From: Pauljensenia sp018375675
GTDB taxonomy: Bacteria; Actinomycetota; Actinomycetes; Actinomycetales; Actinomycetaceae
Assembly (NCBI GenBank): GCA_041432705.1
Contig: JAPWAE010000003.1
Span: 1-64,000, forward strand
Length of the DNA: 64,000 nt
Direction: 5' to 3'
This document shows positions 57,780 through 64,000 of this stretch, piece by piece. The position numbers and the translations under genes were made by a program. How positions within the stretch are numbered: position 1 is the first letter of the stretch; each line of letters opens with the position of its first letter. The notes under the pieces were generated by a model. That model was not told the origin of the DNA, ran no database searches, and saw only the letters and a program-made list of their open reading frames with translations.

Positions 57780-58178
57780 TTATGGCTGCGTTGACTCCTG
57801 CACGGACTCCCCGCTTCCGTCAGCACTTCGCCGGCCACGGTCAAAGCGCACGCTCACGCGGTCAGTCACCGTTTCAAGACGGTCGATGCCGGGTAGACGG
57901 TCAGCGTCAAAGTAGGCGCTCTTCGAGTCGCCGCTTTGCAGGAGCGAGTGCAGGGACGCTGTACGCGGAACCACGGGTCCATCGGGTGAGGAGGAGGCAC
58001 GCTTGGGCAGCGAGTGATGGGTCTTCACCTCTTCGGCAATTTCCTCACTCTCTCGCTTGATGACGCCCTTCCACTCATCCGCGCTACGGCGCGACAGCGC
58101 CAGGACAGCGACAACGCCACCAGCAACGACGAGGACCAGAACGACGGTCAAAACAAGAATCAGTGCACCCTCAAGCAT
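57780..58178 (-). CDS. Single-pass membrane protein of unknown function
   Basis: A 132-residue protein with one N-terminal transmembrane helix (GALILVLTVVLVLVVAGGVV, about 4-30) and a cytosolic polar tail rich in Ser, Arg and Asp. The tail includes KRESEEIAEEVKTHH and RLPGIDRLETVTDRVSVRFDRG. I do not recognise a family. The ATG at 58178 has CAGGAT 6 nt upstream, possibly a leaderless start. It lies between sigA and ftsY and ends just before the palindrome that can terminate it. Confidence 0.6.
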   Translation of the reverse strand: MLEGALILVLTVVLVLVVAGGVVAVLALSRRSADEWKGVIKRESEEIAEEVKTHHSLPKRASSSPDGPVVPRTASLHSLLQSGDSKSAYFDADRLPGIDRLETVTDRVSVRFDRGRRSADGSGESVQESTQP

Positions 58179-58255
58179 GTGATCATCCTGCCTTACGAGA
58201 ACCCCAATACGCGACGATGCCACCCGCACATGCGCGCATTGTGACGATGTTGTCA

Positions 58256-58287
58256 CGAGGGCCGGGAACGATTGTTCCCGGCCCTCG
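58256..58287 (-). terminator. Terminator of sigA
   Basis: A perfect 14-bp stem (CGAGGGCCGGGAAC with its complement) around GATT, 17 nt past the sigA stop. Confidence 0.8.
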
Positions 58288-58304
58288 AATGTGTCGATAG
58301 CGCG

Positions 58305-59975
58305 TCAGTCGAGGTAGTCGCGCAGCACCTGCGAACGCGAGGGGTGACGCAGCTTCGACATGGTCTTGGACTCAATCTGACGGATACGCTCGCGCGTCAC
58401 GCCGTAGACCTTGCCGATCTCATCAAGAGTCTTCGGCTGACCGTCGCCCAAGCCGAAGCGCATCGATACAACGCCGGCTTCACGCTCGGACAGCGTGTCC
58501 AGGACGTGGTGGAGCTGCTCCTGCAGGAGGGTAAAGGACACGGCGTCCGCGGGCACGATGGCCTCGGAGTCCTCAATGAGGTCACCGAACTCGGAGTCGC
58601 CGTCCTCGCCGAGAGGCGTGTGCAGCGAAATCGGCTCGCGACCATACTTCTGAACTTCGACGACCTTCTCGGCGGTCATGTCGAGTTCCTTTGCCAGTTC
58701 CTCGGGAGTGGGTTCGCGACCCAGGTCTTGGAGCATCTGGCGCTGGACACGCGCAAGCTTGTTGATGACCTCGACCATGTGCACCGGGATGCGGATCGTG
58801 CGAGCCTGGTCCGCCATCGCGCGGGTGATTGCCTGACGAATCCACCAGGTGGCGTAGGTCGAGAACTTGTAACCCTTCGTGTAATCGAACTTTTCGACAG
58901 CGCGAATGAGGCCCAGATTGCCTTCCTGGATCAGGTCCAGGAACTGCATACCGCGGCCGGTGTAGCGCTTGGCCAGCGACACGACGAGGCGGAGGTTCGC
59001 CTCAAGCAGGTGGTTCTTCGCCTGCTGGCCGTCCTGTGCGAGGAAGTGCAGCTCGCGACGCTCGCGGCTGGTCATCTCATCGGCCTGGTTCTTCAGCTTA
59101 TATTCAGCGTAGAGGCCGGCTTCGATGCGGCGGGCGAGGTCCACTTCCTGCTCGGCGTTCAGCAGGGAGACCTTACCGATCTGCTTGAGGTAGTCCTTCA
59201 CCGGGTCGGCGGTTGCGCCGGCGACCGTCACCTGCTGGACGGGTTCGTCAGTCTCATCGGAATCAGAGACGACGAAGCCACCCTTGACGTGGATACCATC
59301 GTTCGTGCGCTCACGAAGTGCGGCACCCTCAGCGAGCTTCGGATCCTCGTCCTCCGCGTCGTCCTCCGCGTCAGCTTCTTCTTCGTCGACAGTCTCAGTC
59401 TCGAGTTCGGGGTCCTCAAGGTCCTCGCCAGTCGGCTCGAAGTCTTCGTCGACGGTGTCAACGAGCTCCTCGACGACCTCTTCTTCCTTCTGCTTGCGAC
59501 CGCGCGTCTTCTTCGCGGTGGGCTTCTTCGTCGCCTTCTCTTCGGGCGCGTCGGTGGTCTTCTTCGCAGTCTTCTTAGCAGCCGTCTTCTTCGCCGGGGC
59601 CTTGGACTCCGCCTCACCCGCGTCGGCGGCCTTCTTCGTGGTCTTCTTCGCGGCCGTCTTCTTCGCAGGAGCCTTGGACTCCACCTCACCCGCGTCGGCG
59701 GCCTTCTTCGTGGTCTTCTTCGCGGCCGTCTTCTTCGCAGGAGCCTTGGACTCCACCTCAGCGGCGTCGGCAGCCTTCTTCGTCGTCTTCTTCGCGGGAG
59801 CCTTCTTCGCCGGCGTCTTCTTCGCGGCAGACTTCTTCTCCTCGGCGGGAGCGCTCGCCGCGTCGACCGCGGCGGCAGCCTTCTTGGCGCGCGTGGTCTT
59901 CTTCGCGGGGGTCTTCACCTCCGTGGTTTCCTCAGTCGTCGCGGAGTCCTTTGCCGAAGCGCGAGATGCACTCAC
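58305..59975 (-). CDS. sigA: Principal RNA polymerase sigma factor (sigma-70 family, SigA/HrdB)
   Basis: Housekeeping sigma factor. The 556-residue product ends in regions 2 to 4: ANLRLVVSLAKRYTGRGMQFLDL (2.1-2.2), FSTYATWWIRQAITRAMADQ (2.4), region 3 and the -35-binding LRHPSRSQ helix at the end. Region 1.2 starts near 257. The N-terminal 163 residues are Lys/Ala/Pro-rich tandem repeats, followed by a strongly acidic stretch (164-212). The GTG at 59975 has GAAAGGG upstream. It is divergent from the polyprenyl synthase; the gap contains a small hairpin (GCCGATT/AATCGGC) in its leader. Confidence 0.97.
   Translation of the reverse strand: MSASRASAKDSATTEETTEVKTPAKKTTRAKKAAAAVDAASAPAEEKKSAAKKTPAKKAPAKKTTKKAADAAEVESKAPAKKTAAKKTTKKAADAGEVESKAPAKKTAAKKTTKKAADAGEAESKAPAKKTAAKKTAKKTTDAPEEKATKKPTAKKTRGRKQKEEEVVEELVDTVDEDFEPTGEDLEDPELETETVDEEEADAEDDAEDEDPKLAEGAALRERTNDGIHVKGGFVVSDSDETDEPVQQVTVAGATADPVKDYLKQIGKVSLLNAEQEVDLARRIEAGLYAEYKLKNQADEMTSRERRELHFLAQDGQQAKNHLLEANLRLVVSLAKRYTGRGMQFLDLIQEGNLGLIRAVEKFDYTKGYKFSTYATWWIRQAITRAMADQARTIRIPVHMVEVINKLARVQRQMLQDLGREPTPEELAKELDMTAEKVVEVQKYGREPISLHTPLGEDGDSEFGDLIEDSEAIVPADAVSFTLLQEQLHHVLDTLSEREAGVVSMRFGLGDGQPKTLDEIGKVYGVTRERIRQIESKTMSKLRHPSRSQVLRDYLD
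59538..59801 (-). repeat. Tandem repeats in the sigA N-terminal coding region
   Basis: Four copies of a unit of about 72 nt encode Lys/Ala/Pro-rich peptides such as KAPAKKTAAKKTTKKAADAG. Two copies (residues 77-100 and 101-124) are nearly identical; the first is shorter and the last diverged. Such repeats can change copy number by slippage. Confidence 0.85.
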
Positions 59976-60136
59976 ACGGGTCCCTTTCATTGATGGGCAT
60001 GCACAACGGAGCCGATTGCAAATCGGCATACCAGCGCCAAGTCTAGTGCCTTGCCGTTTAGTTTTCCTGATGGTAGGTGTGAGGATCCCCCGCCTTGGGC
60101 TCACGCACGCGCTCGAACCTCAGTTAGAGTGGGCCT

Positions 60137-61240
60137 ATGACTCTGAGCGACAGTTTCGCAACGCTGCGTCCATCAATCGACGAGGCGACGGCCACCAGCC
60201 TCGCGCATCTCCTCGCCCGCGCCGGAGCTTCCGGTCGATCCGAGGAATTCTCACGCGCGGTCCTCGCCTCCGTCACCGGAGGGAAGCGTTTCCGTGCCCT
60301 CATGGCTCACGTGGGCTACGCGCTCAGTTCCGGAACAGCCATCGATGACGTATCACTGCCCCATCTCAGCGCGGCACTGGAGCTCTATCAGGCCAGTGCC
60401 CTCGTCCACGACGACATCATCGACAAGGCCGACGAACGACGCGGCATGCCCACCCCTCACCGAACGCTCACGGATTACCACGCCGCGCAGTCGTGGATCG
60501 GATCGTCGACGGACTTCGGTCGGCACAGCGCTATTTTGGTCGGCGATTTCCTCTTTTCGGCTGCGACGGCAGCCGCGGACGAGCAGGCCCTGACACTGCG
60601 AGAGGACTGCGCGCGTGCGTTTGCACGCCGGTTCGCGGATATGCATGCGGAGGTCGCGCTGGGCCAGTACCTCGACATCACAGCCGAGCAGACCCCGCTT
60701 GATCCTGAGCATACGGATGCGCTGAACATGAGCGACTCGCTCGAGGTGGCACTGCACAAGTCGGCCCACTACTCGGTTGTCCACCCGGCCCTCCTCGGCG
60801 CAATCTGCGCTGCGCCGTCGTTCCGTCACGTCGCCGACCTGCTCGATGTTCTCGAGACGATTCTGACCCCGTGGGGCCTGGCTTTCCAGCTGCGCGATGA
60901 TGATCTCGGGGTCTTCGGAGACCCGGCAGTCACGGGCAAGCCAGCCGGCGACGACTTGCGCGAAGGAAAGCGCACTGCGCTCCTGGCGCTCACATGGGAG
61001 GCCTCCTCCCCCGCCGAGCGGCGCGCCCTCACCGACGTCCTCGGGGTGGCCGAGGCCTCGGCAGAGCAGATCGCGACTGCTACCGACATCGTGGAGCGCA
61101 ACGGGCGCGCAGCGCACGAGGCTGAGATTGCACGCCTCGTGGCTGACGGAGACGCCGCCCTTGAGGCCAGCACCTTCGACGAGGATGCTCGCGCTATGCT
61201 GCGCGAACTGTGCTCGATCTTGACCGCCAGGCGGGCCTGA
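60137..61240 (+). CDS. Polyprenyl diphosphate synthase (trans-isoprenyl transferase)
   Basis: Condenses isopentenyl diphosphate onto allylic diphosphates to make a polyprenyl chain, probably for menaquinone or lipid carriers. The 367-residue product has the first Asp-rich motif in DDIIDKADERRG (92-96), GKRFRAL near the N-terminus, and the second Asp-rich region QLRDDDLGVFGD (about 252-262). Product length cannot be read reliably. The ATG has TAGAGT exactly 6 nt upstream and no Shine-Dalgarno, so a leaderless mRNA is likely. In Mycobacterium idsA2 occupies the same place upstream of the PknL pair. Confidence 0.93.
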   Translation: MTLSDSFATLRPSIDEATATSLAHLLARAGASGRSEEFSRAVLASVTGGKRFRALMAHVGYALSSGTAIDDVSLPHLSAALELYQASALVHDDIIDKADERRGMPTPHRTLTDYHAAQSWIGSSTDFGRHSAILVGDFLFSAATAAADEQALTLREDCARAFARRFADMHAEVALGQYLDITAEQTPLDPEHTDALNMSDSLEVALHKSAHYSVVHPALLGAICAAPSFRHVADLLDVLETILTPWGLAFQLRDDDLGVFGDPAVTGKPAGDDLREGKRTALLALTWEASSPAERRALTDVLGVAEASAEQIATATDIVERNGRAAHEAEIARLVADGDAALEASTFDEDARAMLRELCSILTARRA

Positions 61241-61255
61241 AAAGAAGGGCTAGCC

Positions 61256-61609
61256 TCAGAAGGCCAGCGTCGAGGCGATTCGATTCACACGGTGATGACG
61301 GCCCGTCGTCAGCGCATCGATCGGGCGCTCGCCCAGCTCGTCTTGCACGGTGTACAGCCACGCCGCTGCTTCCTCGGCTGTGAAGCCGTCATCGGCAAGC
61401 AGGGTCAGTGTGCCCTGCAGGAACGGCAGCGGCTCCCATCCGTTATCGCCCTTGACGATAACCTCCTGCGGAACGCCGCGCGCCCCGCTGGCGTCGCGCG
61501 CTTCGATAAGCACACGATCGCGGATCAGCTGCTTGAGGCGGCGTTCCTCGATACCGAGGAGACGGCAGACCTCTTCGGTGGAGAGCACGGTGATATCAAC
61601 ACTGGTCAT
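61256..61609 (-). CDS. Rv2175c-like DNA-binding regulator
   Basis: A 117-residue winged-helix-like protein; the first half, VLSTEEVCRLLGIEERRLKQLIRD, forms the helix-turn-helix, and the C-terminal part continues with GWEPLPFLQGTLTLLADDGFTAEEAAAWLY. In Mycobacterium tuberculosis the homologue Rv2175c is phosphorylated by the adjacent PknL, which controls its DNA binding. The same pairing exists here: it is divergent from the kinase gene. The ATG at 61609 has TAGTCT seven nt upstream and no Shine-Dalgarno, so a leaderless mRNA is likely. Confidence 0.88.
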   Translation of the reverse strand: MTSVDITVLSTEEVCRLLGIEERRLKQLIRDRVLIEARDASGARGVPQEVIVKGDNGWEPLPFLQGTLTLLADDGFTAEEAAAWLYTVQDELGERPIDALTTGRHHRVNRIASTLAF

Positions 61610-61692
61610 GAGCGCAAGACTACCCCATTCATGCGCCGCACCGAGGTGGGCACTTCCAGTGATTTCGCGAAAACTCCCATAGAATCGAGCAA

Positions 61693-63636
61693 GTGAGCGA
61701 TGAACAGACATTCGACCAGACGGACCCGTTGATCGGACTCCTCGTCGACGAACGGTACCGGGTGACGCGCAGGCTGGCGCGTGGTGGCATGGCCACCGTC
61801 TACATCGCGCAGGATGAACGCCTCGATCGCCCCGTCGCCCTCAAGGTCATGCACCCGCACCTGGCAGACTCCGCGGATTTCGTTGCACGCTTCCGTCGCG
61901 AAGCACGCTCCGCCGCGCGCATTGTTCATCCCGGCGTCGTCTCCGTGTTTGACCAGGGCGTGGTCACGGGCCAGGGATTCCTCGTCATGGAGCTCATCGA
62001 CGGCACGAACCTACGCCAGCTGCTGCGTGCGCAGGGTGCCTTCACGATCCCGCAGGCGCTGCGCTACACCACCGACATTCTTGAGGCGCTGCGCGCCGCC
62101 CACCGCGTAGGCGTTATTCACCGCGACGTCAAGCCCGAGAACATTCTCGTTCCGACCGACGGTCCGGCGAAAGTGACCGACTTTGGTCTGGCACGAGCTG
62201 CCTCCGAAGTCTCCATGTCTTCGACGGGCAACATGCTCGGAACGGTTGCGTACATCGCCCCGGAGATCGCGACAACCGCTCAGGCTGACGCACGCTCAGA
62301 CATTTATTCGGTCGGCATCATGCTCTACGAAATGCTGACGGGCTCCGTTCCGTGGGCGGGTGAGTCACCTCTGCAGATCGCGACGCATCATGTCTCCGAC
62401 GACGTGCCGAGCCCGTCTGAGGCACAGCCCTGGATTCCACGAGAGATTGACGATCTTGTCGCCGCCCTGACCGCCCGTGACCCCGCTTCGCGCCCCGCCG
62501 ACGCGTCGGACGCGATCGACCTCGTCACTCGCGCTGCTGCCGCCATTCCGTCGGAGCTGGCCAACCGCCGCGCGGACATCGCGCCGGCTGACCGGCCGGG
62601 CGCCTCGGAAACGAGCGCACTTAACACCGAGCTCATCTCGGCTCAGTTTACGCGGCCTCTGCCCCTCCCAGCACTGTCGACGGTCACCACTGTCCACACA
62701 TCGGCCCCGCTTCCCAATGCTTCGGAGAACGGCGGCACCAAGACGTACAAGCGCGCCGCCCTGTGGGCCACCCTCGTCGTTCTGCTCCTCGCCGCCGCAG
62801 TCGTTGGCGGACGCTGGTGGTGGACCGAATATGGCCCTGGCTCCTACCTGACCATGCCCGCGACGGACGGTCGTCCCCTCGCGGATGTTCAGGCTGAGCT
62901 GAATGCGATGGGGCTTGCTTCTTCCGTTGAGGAGGAATTCTCTGACGACGTCGCCGCTGGTTCGATCACTCGCTCCGATCCGGAAGGCGGCGAGCCCGTC
63001 CATAAGCGCGCCGAAGTTCAGCTCCACGTCTCAAAGGGCGTGGACATGAAGACGGTCCCTGACGTCGTCGGTAAGAACCAGGAGGACGCGCGTAAGGCTC
63101 TCACCGAGGCCGGCCTCGCCCTGGGCGCCATCACCGACGCATACTCCGAGGACGTCCCGCAGGGCCAGGTCATCTCACAGTCCCAGGCATCTGGCTCACA
63201 GCTGGCGCACGACAGCGCCGTCGATGTGGTGCTGTCGAAGGGCCGCGAGCCCCTCACCGTGCCGTCGCTGAACGGGATGAGCGCCGATGCCGCAAAGAGC
63301 GCCATCGAGGGACTTGGTCTCGTGGCGGCACCAACGGAGGCCTTCTCCGACACGGTTGCCGAGGGGCAGGTCATCTCGCAGCAGACCAATGAGGGCACGA
63401 TCCTGCACCGTGGCGACACCGTCGCCTACACGGTGTCGAAGGGACCCGAGAAGGTCGCGGTGCCCGACGTCGTCGGCCGCCAGCGCCAGGATGCTCGCAC
63501 TGCCCTCGAGGCAGCCGGCTTCACAGTCCAGGAGGAGGCAATCCTCGGTGGCTTCTTCGGAACCGTCCGACAGACCGATCCCGCCGCCGGAACAATGCTG
63601 AAAAAGGGCAGCGTCGTCACGATCACGATCGTCTGA
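61693..63636 (+). CDS. PASTA-domain Ser/Thr protein kinase, PknL/PknB type
   Basis: Membrane kinase thought to sense muropeptides and phosphorylate regulators. The 647-residue product has a cytosolic kinase domain (about 17-280) with the ATP loop LARGGMATVY, Lys in VALKVM, HRDVKPEN, DFG (TDFGLARA) and APE (IAPEIA). A variable juxtamembrane linker follows, then one transmembrane helix (about 354-372) and four extracellular PASTA repeats of about 67 residues each (to 647). The GTG at 61693 has TAGAAT seven nt upstream, a leaderless arrangement. It is divergent from its probable substrate. Confidence 0.95.
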   Translation: MSDEQTFDQTDPLIGLLVDERYRVTRRLARGGMATVYIAQDERLDRPVALKVMHPHLADSADFVARFRREARSAARIVHPGVVSVFDQGVVTGQGFLVMELIDGTNLRQLLRAQGAFTIPQALRYTTDILEALRAAHRVGVIHRDVKPENILVPTDGPAKVTDFGLARAASEVSMSSTGNMLGTVAYIAPEIATTAQADARSDIYSVGIMLYEMLTGSVPWAGESPLQIATHHVSDDVPSPSEAQPWIPREIDDLVAALTARDPASRPADASDAIDLVTRAAAAIPSELANRRADIAPADRPGASETSALNTELISAQFTRPLPLPALSTVTTVHTSAPLPNASENGGTKTYKRAALWATLVVLLLAAAVVGGRWWWTEYGPGSYLTMPATDGRPLADVQAELNAMGLASSVEEEFSDDVAAGSITRSDPEGGEPVHKRAEVQLHVSKGVDMKTVPDVVGKNQEDARKALTEAGLALGAITDAYSEDVPQGQVISQSQASGSQLAHDSAVDVVLSKGREPLTVPSLNGMSADAAKSAIEGLGLVAAPTEAFSDTVAEGQVISQQTNEGTILHRGDTVAYTVSKGPEKVAVPDVVGRQRQDARTALEAAGFTVQEEAILGGFFGTVRQTDPAAGTMLKKGSVVTITIV

Positions 63637-63667
63637 CCTCCCCCGAGCCACTCTCCGTCATAAGTAT

Positions 63668-63700
63668 CCCCGGCCTCGTCCATGACAGACGAGGCCGGGG
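63668..63700. terminator. Bidirectional terminator between pknL-like and aroG genes
   Basis: A perfect 13-bp stem (CCCCGGCCTCGTC with its complement) around CATGACA. It shares the core TCCCCGGCCTCGTC with the two hairpins flanking the flavin reductase gene. AACTTTT follows on the plus strand. Confidence 0.85.
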
Positions 63701-63718
63701 AACTTTTCGCGGAAGAGT

Positions 63719-64000
63719 TTACTCCTCGTAGGAGGAACCCTTCGCCAGGTACTGGGCGACCTGGAAGGCCATCTCCAGGCTCTGCTGGTGGTTCAGGCGC
63801 GGATCCACGAGCGTCTCGTAACGGTCGCGCAACGACTCGTCATCGATGTGCTCACTGCCGCCGATCACCTCGGTGACATCGTCACCGGTCAGCTCGATGT
63901 GCAAGCCACCCGGGACAGTTCCCGCGGCCTCGTGGGCTTCGAAGAAGCCACGGACCTCGTCCATGACCGTCTCGAAGCGACGTGTCTTGTAGCCGGTCGA
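63719..64000 (-). CDS. aroG: 3-deoxy-7-phosphoheptulonate synthase, class II (partial, 3' end)
   Basis: First enzyme of the shikimate pathway. The 5' part lies beyond the window; 93 codons plus the stop remain. The C-terminal segment shows STGYKTRRFETVMDEV, GGLHIELTGDDVTEV, RYETLVDPRLNHQQSLE and the end of the barrel, FQVAQYL, typical of the plant-like class II enzyme. It is convergent with the kinase gene, as in Mycobacterium (aroG next to pknL). Confidence 0.93.
   Translation of the reverse strand, partial: STGYKTRRFETVMDEVRGFFEAHEAAGTVPGGLHIELTGDDVTEVIGGSEHIDDESLRDRYETLVDPRLNHQQSLEMAFQVAQYLAKGSSYEE

Noticed and set aside
59538..59801. Direct repeats as a CRISPR array
   Set aside because: Repeats are contiguous coding units in frame with sigA, without unique spacers and without cas genes.
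59284..60348. A 354-codon plus-strand frame rich in Ser/Phe/Val opposite the sigA repeats
   Set aside because: It mirrors the Lys/Ala repeats of sigA; composition is that of a reverse-complement of repeats, not a membrane protein.

Overview
The window is a 64 kb stretch of an actinobacterial chromosome, most likely from the family Actinomycetaceae (Actinomyces/Schaalia-like). The reasons are visibly high GC, a homodimeric pyruvate dehydrogenase E1 (AceE), polyphosphate glucokinase, DUF3052, DUF3145 and DUF2469 proteins, a PASTA kinase beside its Rv2175c-like partner, and gene blocks that match the Mycobacterium/Streptomyces order (rpsB-tsf-pyrH-frr-cdsA-rlmN-dxr-ispG; xerC-dprA-comM-yraN-rnhB-lepB-rplS-trmD-rimM-rpsP-ffh-ftsY). 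Species was not determined. Almost everything is core genome. I see no prophage, insertion sequence, plasmid gene or CRISPR array.

Layout. 1-6.3 kb (minus strand): argR-argG, an O-antigen-polymerase-like membrane protein, argH and tyrS, with a strong promoter reading out of the left edge. 6.3-10.7 kb: a flavodoxin, pheT and pheS. 10.8-16.2 kb (plus): panB, map, ppgK, then RNase P RNA (minus), yaaA and a GH29 fucosidase. 16.2-17.9 kb (minus): a coiled-coil protein and a Nif3 protein. 17.9-22.6 kb (plus): lipB-lipA-acyl-AMP ligase with overlapping stops and starts, then NDH-2 behind a DtxR-like box. 22.7-29.5 kb: tRNA-Val, DUF3052, aceE, a flavin reductase, aspA, and an ACP-like protein with DUF3145. 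29.7-43.4 kb (minus): def-proS, two small envelope proteins, the isoprenoid/phospholipid/translation operon and rpsB-tsf. 43.5-48.4 kb: a degenerate LytM protein and the natural-transformation/recombination genes xerC, dprA, comM and yraN. 48.4-58.2 kb (minus): rnhB-lepB, rplS, trmD-rimM-khpA-rpsP, an amidohydrolase and the SRP pair ffh/ftsY. 58.3-64 kb: the principal sigma factor, a polyprenyl synthase, an Rv2175c-like regulator, a PknL-like kinase and the 3' part of a class II DAHP synthase.

How genes work together. lipA/lipB supply lipoate to dehydrogenase complexes of the AceE type. dxr and ispG make isoprenoid precursors that the polyprenyl synthase elongates. ffh, ftsY and lepB handle protein export. 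khpA, rimM, trmD, the ribosomal proteins, tsf and frr form a translation block. Transcription is compact: about fifteen genes have a -10-like hexamer exactly 6-7 nt before the start codon and no Shine-Dalgarno, which implies leaderless mRNAs.

Most interesting: two matching promoter elements face the genes at either end of the transformation cluster. Each has two direct DnaA-box-like 9-mers exactly 30 bp apart, then 39-40 bp, then a CACT(C/G)T -10-like hexamer. This is a candidate regulatory system for competence genes. Other notable items are a terminator palindrome with the ftsY promoter in its loop, a TrmD-acetyltransferase fusion, an acyl-AMP ligase coupled to lipoate synthesis, and several conserved proteins that have lost their signature catalytic or metal-binding residues.
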